From Quillaja saponaria (Eukaryota > Streptophyta > Magnoliopsida > Fabales > Quillajaceae), in NCBI GenBank assembly GCA_029379385.1, contig CM055617.1, positions 1,488,001-1,552,000 on the forward strand: 64,000 nucleotides of DNA, given 5' to 3'. Shown here in pieces: positions 39,361 to 50,775 of this stretch. The notes beneath the pieces were generated by a model. The model was given only the letters and a program-made list of their open reading frames with translations, was not told the origin of the DNA and ran no database searches. A program made the translations under genes and the position numbers. Numbering within the stretch: position 1 is the first letter of the stretch; the number at the start of each line of letters is the position of its first letter.

Positions 39361-41823
39361 TTAAGCATCACAGGGTTTTTCAATTGGTGATTCCTTCTTC
39401 TCTGCAATGGAATGTGTATGTGCATGCACTCCTTTTCTTTTTATAAGATCCCCAAATCTCCGTAGCAAAGCCCTCTTCTTTCTGGAGTTTCTATCATTCT
39501 CTATATCATCAAAATGAGTTTCATCAAGATGCTCAAATTCTTCTGAAGAATTTACTATTTCTCCTTCAAGATGATCAGACGGTGAATGATCTGGCGAACC
39601 TAATACATCAAATATTGAACCCTTAACTGCATCATCTGATTCATGATCACGTTGATCTTCATCCACTTCCTTGTGTATATAGGGAATCTTCAGCTCTTTC
39701 AGACTAAAACTGAAAGTTCTACTATGCTTGCCATCTTTGTGTTCCTTTTCCGTTGAATTATGCACTTTCGATTTCTTTGTCGCCTCCTTATCATCCTTCT
39801 CCTTTTTCAATTCCTTTGTTGAAGATTTCTCCTTATCCTCCTTATCCTTTTTGGATTCCTTTGTTGATGATTTTTCTTTATCATCTTTCTTTAGCTCCTT
39901 CGATGATGCTTCATAGAGTAACCGCTTCAATTCCTTTATGTTCTCAAATGCTGCAGCTTCATGAATTTTAAGAGATTCATTCTCTTGCGTGAGGAAATTC
40001 AGGGCATCTTCCTTTGCAGCCAGGCAATCTTTGAGTTGAGAATTTTCTTCCCTAGCAATCCCGGCCGCTTCTTTTGCAACATTGGCTTCATTAAGGGCCT
40101 GTTTAAGTATGTCACGCAATTTCTGAGTTTCTTCTTTAGATGCCTTGTTTTTGTCCTCAGCTACTGTAAGTAACTCGCGTATTTTACTGGTTTCTTCTTG
40201 TGCAGTTGTTCTTTCCTCCTCAGCTCTTTTAATACAATCAACAAGCCCAGTTTCTTTCCCATTCCATGTCATAAGTGTTTCTTCAGCTTCTAATCTCAAC
40301 CTATCAGCAGTGTTTTTATACAGATCGGCTTCCTTCCTTGCTTCGTCCAAAAGCTCTTTGTACTTCTCCTCCGTGGTCTTTAACATCACTCTCAAACGGT
40401 CTGCCTCCTCTTTGGTGTGTTCTAGCTCCACTTGGCTCAAGGTCAGTTTCTCATGCATCTGTGTGGCTTCAGTAGCTACTTCTTTCAGTGCTAATGCCAA
40501 GTCATCCATGGCCTTCTTGCTGTTTTTTTCTGCTTCAGTTGCTAATTTCAATTCATTTTTAAGCAAACTAATTTCTTCTAGCTGATTCTTTACCTTACTT
40601 GATACTAGTTTCTCACCCTCTTGAGCACTAGTCAAATTCTCTTTCACCTGCTGGAGCTCGGTCTGGAGATTCTCTATAGTTTCTTTCATGGAAAGGTGAT
40701 CCCCATTGAGAGTTTGAGATTTATGAGGTGACTCCTTGTTTTGTCTGGATGAACCCTCTACTTTCTCTACATTATCATGTAGAGAAGCAATCTCAAATTT
40801 TAACTCTTCAAGCAAAATCTTGGTCTCCTCAAACTGTTTTGTTTTTGTGATCAGTGAATTATACAAATTTGCTTCTGATTCCTTTCTTTTATCAAGCTCA
40901 GCCTCCATTTTCTGAATTCTGTCTCTACTTTCAGACAACAAGGCTTTTGTTTGAGCCTCATACAATTTGAAATTACCCATCTCCTCCTTCAGTTTTTCCA
41001 ACGAAACATCTTTCTGGGCCAATTTCAGTTCCAATTCTTTCGCTTTTTTAAGTTCAAGTTCTAAGGACCCAATTTGCTTTTCTTTCATCTTCAGTTCTCC
41101 CCTTGTAAGAGACAACAGCTCCTTCAAGGAATTTATCTCAGTTTGTAACCCTGGAAGTTTCTCCATAGAAAATGATTCACTGGCATTCATGTTGAAATCG
41201 GCCACCACCTTCTTCATTTCTTTAAGCTTATTGAAGGCTTGGTCCCTCTCTTCCTCTGCATTACGCAACCGCTCCTTTGTTTTATTGAGCTCGTCCTCAT
41301 ATTGCCCCATGTTTTGCTGCATCTACGAAACTTCTATCAATCTATATTTAGCACAAACTGCACGTATCCGATGCCATTATCATGTCAAATCATAATTCAA
41401 ATTAACCAAATTTTACAATCCAGGAATTTTCTTAATACAAAAGTGGGTATCATTAAAATCATTCTATGCAATCCCATTCTTATTAAAAAAAATGGATTAT
41501 AGAACCCTTAAAACTACGAAAAATCTGTGAATAGAAACTAAATGCAGGGATGCTATTAGATTTAGGCAATAAAGGAACAAAGACTACCTTTGATGCAGAG
41601 ACAAATTTGTGAAACAACAGACTGAAATTTAGATAAGCAACCCCCTTCAAAGCAACAGATTCGAATATAAAAAAGGCTAGAGGAATTCTACAACTCCAAT
41701 GGGAAAAGTTTGAATTTTTTTCACTTAAAATTTGCAAAAGAAATTCAAAGAGCAAGAAAATAGATTACGTACCTGCAGAATTCTGAAGGGGATATATTGA
41801 ATTGTTGATTGCTCTTCGTGCAT
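39361..41823 (-). CDS. Long coiled-coil protein, WEB-family-like
   Basis: A main exon, 39361-41337 in part, gives 653 residues from its ATG at 41322. An upstream exon, 41773-41823, encodes 17 residues (MHEEQSTIQYIPFRILQ) and joins in phase to a TAG acceptor directly before that ATG, giving about 670 residues. If the upstream exon is untranslated, translation starts at 41322. Nearly the whole protein is heptad-type coiled coil rich in Glu, Lys and Leu. At about residues 490-540 is an internally repeated Lys/Asp/Ser block (KEKSSTKE, KKDKEDKEK). The C-terminal 100 residues are acidic and then basic (RRFGDLIKRK). The pattern resembles plant WEB/PMI-type proteins that act in chloroplast photorelocation movement; other long coiled-coil families are possible. 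There are no membrane spans. Confidence 0.75.
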
Positions 41824-43902
41824 GAACTTTCTATATTTGGAATTGTTAGAGCCACAAGAATTATGTTACAATAGACAAAGTGGGAAGATGGAAGGGAAGA
41901 GATAGAGAGAAAGTAGGGTGGGGTGGGGAAAGAGAGAGATTTGGTTGTGGTGGAGAGTCCGAAGTTGGCGGGTTTTCCACTAAAGGAATTAGGAACCAAC
42001 GGCTCCAATGTTTGTCAGAGAGACAAAATATGTTTTGGATATGGACGCGGTCGTTTGGAGGACGCGGGACGAAACCTACTTATCAAATTGACCGACCTAG
42101 TACAACATGTCAACATATTTTTATTATTTTGGGCTTGCAGGCAAACAAAAATCTCCTAAATGATATTATTTCCTAAATAACTGCATTCCAGACGGCTGAC
42201 ATGGTCTTTGGCGGTTGTTCTAATTTCTCTAACCAACACGTTACACGTACCGAGAACAAGTCTGTTACTCAAACAAGGAAATACCACGGTGACCTTCAAG
42301 GCAATTCTGTTGCGACTAGAATTAGTCATCAAGGAAAAAAAAAACTTACAGAATGCAATTTGACAACATCATCTAAGAAGAATTGCTTCCTCCAACATAT
42401 CTTAATTTTGGAACTTGAATTACGCAGTTACATTGTTAGTGTCTTCCATTTTCATTCATTTGTATAAATCCATTCCAACACACCCCATTTGCTTTCATAT
42501 ATGTAGAAAGTAGAAACTAACCTGTGACTTGTGAGGTATCAAGAATTGCATCTTCGTTATATGGTCCCTCGGTTATATGTTTTCTGTCAAACAGGATTTT
42601 GATTTCCGTTTTTCCCATTTTGGCAGGCATAGTAAGTCTTAAACAGGATTTAGTAATTGACAATTGTAGCACCTCCAATGTTTCATTCGGAATTCTGCTT
42701 TCTCAAATACTCCCAACCGCTAAAAAAACACATTCAGAAACGCAAGGCCTTCAACCTTTCCACCTGCATCCCGCAGTTGTTTACACATTGGCTGAAAAGA
42801 AATACGCATCATCATAAAACACATCAAATTGAACAGCCTCTTCCAGAAAACCATTTCACCTGTCCAGTAACTATAGCATTTCAAGTATATACCTCTTACA
42901 GCAGCATTCTGTCGAACAATTGCAGGGAAACTTCAGTCTTATCGTGAAAGAGCAAAGATCTTGTGTTGCAGTAGTAAACAAGTAGGATAAAGTTACGTTT
43001 GTATTAAGGATACAACTTTGAGATTAGTATCGAGTATAAACGAAGATACCCGCCTGTGAGAGAAATGGTGAAAAATGACAAGCATAATAAAAAGAAAAAG
43101 AGTCTCGAGTTTCACATACCTAAAGGCCAGCGCGTTTTGCAACCATCAATCGCCAATTGGTGTTCAAACAGTTCATTTTTGTACAACACAACACTAGTTA
43201 CAAATGGGCTAGCAGAACTTATAAAGTTGAACGGTCGCGTTGGTTTATCAGGAGGGAAATTAAATCTATTTCCTAGCAAAACCTTTTTTCCCGTCATATA
43301 TTGTCTTCGATGAAACAAACAAGACAAATTACAGCTAGGAATAAACTAAACTACACAAATTCAAAAAGAGTAGAAAAACATCCTCTTCCACGATTACATG
43401 CATTTTAGGACAATAGGGCACATCATTAGCCTCACCGTAGAGCTACGAATGTCACTTTGTTCGAGCAAAAGGATTATGAAGCCCGCCTTTCAATACAGAA
43501 GGGAAATATGCTTTATGCTACAGAAGTGATCAACTCGAAAATTATGATTGACAGGAAAAAAACTTTGGGGACAAACATTCTGAAGAATGATAAGAATAAA
43601 ACTAAACTAGATTAGAAGGCAACAAAAGTTGTCCAATATGTGGCTGTAAACATCCAAAACAACAAGAACAATGGCATTAACCAACATAAAACTCCAAATT
43701 AATACATAACCATTCCTATGGCAGTCTAACTCCACAACACAATTTACCAAGCATCTGTTTCAACAGTATCTGCTATTAGCATTTGACTCTACGACTAGCA
43801 TTACATTTCTACACCCAACTTCCTACCTAAGTAGAATTTCTTTCAATCAAACAACTTTCACATAACCCAACAGCAGCCACTCGGTCCAACAATCCCAGAA
43901 CC
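41824..43902. other. Spacer between WEB-like and H3.3 genes
   Basis: Contains the WEB-like promoter side (GGTGGGG/GAGAGA-rich at 41890-41940) and, nearer 43400-43900, probable H3.3 3' untranslated sequence. Open frames at 42524, 42657 and 43056-43327 lack recognisable domains or splice context. I see no gene I can support. Confidence 0.4.
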
Positions 43903-44604
<702 letters not shown>

Positions 44605-45029
44605 CTACATAAATTAAATTTTGAGAAAATCGTTTATGAACCCAGAAAACAGAACATGTTAAATGCAATAAAGAAAACCCTAGCCAAGAATAAACTCATT
44701 GGAACTCCTTCAGACCCAAATTCTACAAAACACAGAACCGAAATTTCAAATCTTTTCCTTCCACATTTTCTCAAGAACCAAACACGCTAACAGTAATTAA
44801 CACATAATTTACCCATTATTGAATTTCAAGAATAAAAGTACAAAAGGAACCTCGTCAATTTTGGTCAAAAGAAAAAAAAAAACCCTAACAATCATTATTA
44901 GAAAACTAAATTCATAATAAAGAATCAAAATTTGGAAAACAAGAAGATATAAATACCGAGACATTATAGAAGATCAATGCAAGAGAAGAAAACCAAACCC
45001 TAATTTCGCAAATTGAAAGAAAAACATAC
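44605..45029 (-). other. 5' leader intron of H3.3 gene
   Basis: The donor GAG|GTATG (at 45029) and the acceptor TAG directly before the ATG bound a T-rich intron (in transcript sense). Two telo-box motifs lie within it. Leader introns are typical of plant H3.3 genes and often raise expression. Confidence 0.7.
44880..45003 (-). promoter_or_regulatory. Telo-box motifs (AAACCCTAA) of H3.3 gene
   Basis: AAACCCTAA occurs at 44880-44888 and 44995-45003, both in the H3.3 leader intron. A related AAACCCTAG is near 44675. Telo-boxes are common in promoters and leaders of plant histone and translation-machinery genes. Confidence 0.6.
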
Positions 45030-45116
45030 CTCAAGAATTATCTTCTTTTACTTTCTTCGAATTTATCTTTCGCTGTGAGAACAAACTAGAGTTTTAGAAG
45101 TGGAAGCAGTCAGGGC

Positions 45117-45126
45117 TTATATATAG
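45117..45126 (-). promoter_or_regulatory. TATA box of H3.3 gene
   Basis: TATATATAAG read on the minus strand lies about 90 bp upstream of the leader-intron donor. This fits a short first non-coding exon starting near 45090. Confidence 0.6.
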
Positions 45127-45129
45127 CGT

Positions 45130-46612
45130 GTGACCGAGGCCAAAGCAGAATGATCGACGGATAAGATACATTATCCGTGTGTTTTCTCAATAATGAATCG
45201 TACGGTTTGTAAAGTATGTACCTGTGTTTTCTCATTAAAATGGACGGTCAGGATGCCAGCTAGCTGTTGAGACACGGATCGTGAAGTCTCCATGGTTGCT
45301 TCTTATTGGTCAATTTCTTTAATCTGTTTAGTTTAATCTTTCAATTGTATGAGTTATGTTAATTATGCTGACCGTTTAATCTTTTTGGTCAAAAATAAAA
45401 ATGAGAATGTGGCTATTTGTTTTTACCTTAAGTGAAAAAAAAAAAATTATATTTGGGTTGCTCCGAACCATACATAATATAACTGCTGGCCAACGTCTAC
45501 TTGGACTTAAATCCAAAGAAAAATAAGGAAGCACTTACAAATTACAAATTCTTTTTTTGGTAATTTAATCAAGAGAGTATACAGAAGATGAAATTTCAGT
45601 ATTTATTAATATTTTAAAAATTAGACCGGTGACCCACTTAATAAATTTATTAACCTCAAGTCATTAATTTAATTAGGATCAAATCGAATGACATCATAAA
45701 GTATATTTAATTACATATTTTAAATATTATACATATTATATAAATTATTTTGTTAATTATAAATACTAAATACACAAGAAAATAAAAATAAATTTTAATA
45801 TTCATTAAATAATAAAAAAAAACATAAATAATCAAATATAATTATTAGTAGTCAATACAATAATAAATATATTGTAAGTCACAATATTCAAATTTTAACT
45901 GAATCAATATAATAAAATAATATCAATTAAAAAATAATTATTTAATTAAATTTTAATATAAAATATAAATATTTTACTAATCCTTAATACAAATAATATT
46001 TGTTTTATTAAAAAAAACAAATCAATTCGAATCAATCAACCTATCCAACCACCATTATTTGACTCAATCAGATCCGATTTGTCACCTAGCTCCTACGTGA
46101 CGATTGAACCGGTCTGACTTATCCGGATTTCAAAATATTAGTATTTACTTTTGAACCCTGAAGAAAATTATACATTTCTCCCTCTTCGGATTCTATTTCG
46201 AAGAATATTTGTATCCAGGCAGCTCAAATGTATTAAAAAAAAAACAATGTCATTTTGACTTCCTGATTTTCTTTTTACAAAATGGTATGATCATGTAAGT
46301 AGAACTAATCTGAAAAGACATCCGGCAATTAGCCTCCCAAGCCCAAAGACACTATAATCATCAAACAGCCATCCAAGAACAGCAAACCACCAGACTAATA
46401 CCAGCTAAACCGTTGAAACAGTGGGTTAGGACTTATGCCACAGCACAAGCAGAGAAACCAAACTGAAACAGTTTTGACATTGGCAGAGTAAGCCCCACCA
46501 TGGATAAATTCCTGTCAATGTTGCCAGAGATTCCCAGCCATTTCACATCAAACTGAGAAATCTTGAATCCCCAGACGTGGAACCTACATTCCTATTACCT
46601 TTTAGGTTCGAA
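45130..46612. other. AT-rich spacer between H3.3 and SCAI
   Basis: From 45600 to 46010 the DNA is extremely AT-rich with no coding potential. The last 300 bp next to 46613 are probably the 3' untranslated region of the SCAI gene. No element boundaries are visible. Confidence 0.45.
45157..45178. promoter_or_regulatory. Perfect inverted repeat ACGGATAA-N6-TTATCCGT in H3.3 promoter
   Basis: Eight-base arms are perfectly complementary around a GATACA spacer, 31 bp upstream of the H3.3 TATA box. Each arm contains GATAA (I-box core). A dimeric transcription-factor site is possible; this is inference. Confidence 0.4.
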
Positions 46613-49600
46613 TTATGTATCATCAAAGTGAAAAAAGTCAGCAACTTTGAGGTGCCTTGTAAGTCGAACAACAGCAGAACGCACGGCTTCAGACTTTGGA
46701 GCCATAGCAGTAGGCAGGTGGGGTAGGCAAACTGGTAGATACTGTTCACTTTCTTCTAGAGGGCAAAAGAAAGAAAGAACAGACCGGCAGAATATGAATC
46801 TGTAGATAAGACATGTCATATAAGCATATCTGCTTTGTTAACCTGATATAAAAAGTCCAAGATGCAGATTTTCATTACACTAGTTTCTATCGTATGACCA
46901 ATGAGACATTAGTAGGTAATACCTTAGAATAAGACGCCGTAAAATTGGATCTTTTAAAATTTGAGCCCATGCTAAATCCATGCTAGCTGATTTACAAAGA
47001 ATTACTTCCCACTCACTGAAGGCATTAGAGAGTATGTTTTCGGCTTCCTTGTATATATCCTACAAGCAAAACCTATCAGTTAGAAAAAAACGAATAGAAT
47101 GGGTCCATAGAAAGCTCAAAAACTCCTGCAACTTACAGTGTCACCCTCAGAAGAGAACAGGCCAAGCATTTGGCACAGTGCTAACAGAGGAGCAGTCAAG
47201 AAAAAGGTAAATTGACTTCCATTATGTGTAATTACACTGGATGAATTCTTATATGCCGGCCTCAAAGGTGAAAGAAATAGAGCAGCAGTCTCTCCCCTTT
47301 CAGCACCATTTAAAACCTGCAAATCGTTCAATTCATTGGCATGTAAAGTCGTATTATACCAGACATTAGTTTACAGGGGCCAAAAGCCTTGAAAAGAAGG
47401 AACTTTTGATAAAATAGTATGAATTCAAAGATATGTTGCACAAAAGATGAATCTTTCTAGTGGCAAAACTGGCATGGGCTCTTCTGAGGTCATTATTAAG
47501 ATTTAAAACAGAAGGCTCTACTATTGTCATTCTTATATTTGCAATTTCATCAGGAACCTCCCCAACACCATTTCATAATTTAGATTGGTGATCCCTCCTC
47601 CCTGGAGAATGGTGTGTCATCATGACTCAGGAGACTCACTCAAGCTGCCAAAGCAAATAAATGTGGTGACTTTTAATTGCTGATAATATCTCAAATTCAT
47701 CATGGAAGTTAACACACAGTGACATATCCCCGGATCATATATACAGTTTAGAGACACCAAAAACAAAGTATAAACCTGCTCATTATTTTAACAAGTAAAA
47801 TCAGATTCAGAAACTAAAGCAGATGAAGGTAACTGGTATCCTGTGAGTCAAGTTTTGACAAACCTGCCTTGAATGCATGGCTGACATCACTATCAATAAT
47901 CAAGAAAAGAGGTTTGCGAGTGAAAGGAATGATGTCTCCTGGGTAGAGATTATTTGAACCTGAAAATTGAAATAGGATCATGCATAAGTGATCAAAATTG
48001 AGGCACTTCTTCCAATTCTGCAAATCCAATAAAAATAAAAGAATTCTGTTTCATTAGTAAGACATTTCTGCAAATCCAATTCTCACTGGGAAATAAAATA
48101 GCATAGATTAGATATTGGTACCCACCACCATTTCCTTTGGAGCCAAACCACAGACAAGTGTCATAATAGCAGCTCGGCTCTCTGTTGCCATTAATGTGAG
48201 ATTCAGGAATAGCACTATTATGTTCTTTGGAAAACTGAGAAAACACTTTGAATTTTGATGATTTCGATGATCCTCCAGAATGCTCCCTCTGAGACACATT
48301 ACTATAACCTGCCTTTCCTGTATGATTGATTGGTAACTAAGTTGACAAAACAAAATGAAGAAATTGTTTGTTATACTTAAAAAATAGAACAACATATTAA
48401 CCTGAGGCTGAAAGATATATCAGCATAACACTATCTGCAGGCAGCTCCTCGCAAATTGTCGCCATGACCTGTGTCATGAAGTTGAACATCATTTACCTAT
48501 AGCAAAATTTACATTTATATGTGGCAAATAGATTGTTGATTCATAAACCAGCCCTATGTAGCCATGCTGCCATGCAGGTGAAAGCGCAAAGAAGTCCTAT
48601 TTACATGAAGATCCAGGAAATGTATACAACAACTTCAAAATTAAATTTCTTTCATTTCCTGAAGTAGAAAACGCGATCCATTTAACCCCTATAAACAGAG
48701 AGGTCAATCACAGCAGTTATGCAGAGGGCTTAAATGCTTACTGCTATCAAATGTGTCACGGATGGATGGTATAGAATAGCCTTCCTTGGATTTGGAGGTA
48801 GTGTTGGATCAGTCATATCCATGGCCAGATTCATATTTATAAGTCCAGAAGCTCCTGAATGCTCAAGCAAATCACCATTCTCTTTTGGTTTAACTATAGG
48901 CTTTCGGTAAAATGATCCACTAGGCTCCCATTCTAAACATTGCAGCATCCTGTATGTGTCCAAGGTAAATTCTGCAAATTTGACCTGAAAGTGAAATTTA
49001 ATGAACATCCATCATCTTAATCCTTCAATCATTATATGCAATCTATGAGCCACCCCAGAAACAGTACTGACCTCATTCCGATGAAAGCTTGTTAACAGTG
49101 CATCTCGAAATTTTAGAACCTTCTTTGCATGGAACCGAGCCACGTAACCAATAGAAGCTCGATGAGTATCAATTGTGGGACAATAACGAAAAGGCCTGAC
49201 ATTCATAAAGCCCTTATCAACTTTCATAAAGCAGACAATTTCTTGCACCACTTTCCTCCATTCTTTAAAGTTAGTTTCCTGAAGAAATAGTTACAAATCT
49301 TTAAACCATGCTAATGACACGGAAACTTTTGTTTGGTAAAAACGTAGTATACAACATGAAAGTAATTAAATGAAATATTAAAAGAAACAATGACAAATGT
49401 ATATGGGATTATTTTATCGTCTTCATTATTGTTAAAATCAATGCATTCAACACCCTTGATCCGAAACAATAATCCTCACCATATAAGCTGGGGTCATCAA
49501 GCTAGAATATGGGATTATTTCTGAAACTGCCCCTTCCACCCATCCTATCCTTTGCATAATCTGTGCAGTTTCCTTTTTTGAATTTAGAATATTATGTAAT

Positions 49601-50775
49601 TGTTTGTGTCCGTCGATATCTAACATCCAGCAGCCATTTCCTTTAACAGCTATCTTTCTCCAGTACAGTAAAGTCAATGCATCGAATTACCTTGATCTTA
49701 TACTTCACTCACAATTATTCAGATGAAACAGAAGAGACGGATTAAATTGCAGTCATGTAAATCATCTGTTATGTATGCAACAGTTACACAAATTGGAACA
49801 ATGGCTAACAACAAAAGCATCAGGTATCACGTCTTGGCAATCACTTTGTTCTACTTTTATGCTTAATTTTCAAAAAAAAAGATCCAATTTTCCATCTCTA
49901 GTGTCAACCACATGTAACTAAAAGAAACAGTGCAGCTCAAACTGAAAACTATGCTTAAGTACACCAGTACCCTTTACCTAGGGCTGGGTTTGAATTAAGT
50001 CCGTTAATTTTCTAACCCAACTTAATTATATCCATAGAATAGAATTAAAAGAAGTAAATCAGTTCAATCAAACATAGATTAAGATGGAACTAAAAGACTT
50101 CTATATCCTCCCCTTTCTTTTCACAACAGCTAAACAAGATTATCATCATTCACCAAGCCACTTCCAAAATTAGATTTCAAATCAATCACGCATAAAACAA
50201 GCTAGGCGCTCGTGAATTTCCTAAAACACACACGGATTTGATTTAATTTCGCAAGTAAAAGAAAAATAATGAATTACCCGAAAAGTACTATTGCAATCCT
50301 CAACCAGGGTCATAAACCGCTCCATGAGATACTTCACCATCTCCATCCGGTTTAAAATCAATGAAACCAACAAAAACCTCGCGTAGAACCTCAATTCCTT
50401 GAACCTGACTCCCAGATCCTTCGGGGAACTTCCAGATCCTTCGAAATATTTTCTACTAAGTATCGCCTCGTAGAACACATAGGCTTCAACCAAGAACCTT
50501 GCCTCACTAGTTCTCATGTACTGACTAAAGTAAAGCTGGCCAATCCGGCTAGCGATCTCGCCGATTTCCCAGCGTTTCAGACCAAACTCGACGAGTTTCG
50601 CACGGTTCTCTTGCTGGTACTTCCATAAGCGCGTATATGCCTTGAAAACCTTTTGAAAATAATGATTCTGGTTGACGCTTCCATACGCCGGGACATCACG
50701 GACCCTAGCGAACTTCTGGTCCGCACTTTCCACCAGAGCTCGAAATGTCCGTGGAACGACGTCGTTGTCGGACAT
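46613..50775 (-). CDS. SCAI: SCAI homologue (suppressor of cancer cell invasion protein)
   Basis: Nine exons on the minus strand: 50278-50775, 49072-49278, 48742-48984, 48402-48468, 48126-48317, 47868-47959, 47137-47316, 46923-47059 and 46613-46799, encoding 600 residues, phase-consistent. The protein is collinear with plant SCAI: TFRALVESAD at the start, ARFHAKKVLKFRDALLTSFHRNE, ECLEWEPSGSF-type and PPNPRKAILYHPSVTHLIA blocks, NLYPGDIIPFTRKPLFLIIDSD, and FIFCRSVLSFFCP near the end. Animal SCAI acts in the nucleus as a co-repressor of MRTF/SRF transcription and in DNA break repair; plant roles include meiotic recombination. No catalytic motif is expected. Intron 6 requires a GC donor (AAG|GCAGGT). 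The first ATG of the frame (50775) fits the conserved N-terminus. Confidence 0.93.

Noticed and set aside
40145..40585. 146-codon Ser/Leu-rich plus-strand frame
   Set aside because: It is antisense to the coiled-coil exon. Long antisense frames of this composition are expected opposite Glu/Lys-rich coding DNA.
43056..43327. Overlapping open frames on both strands
   Set aside because: No recognisable motif, no splice context and no codon-use contrast; considered as possible organelle-derived DNA but no gene could be identified.
48016..48082. Short direct repeat TCTGCAAATCCAAT in a SCAI intron
   Set aside because: Only 14 bp repeated once; too short to indicate more than chance or minor slippage.
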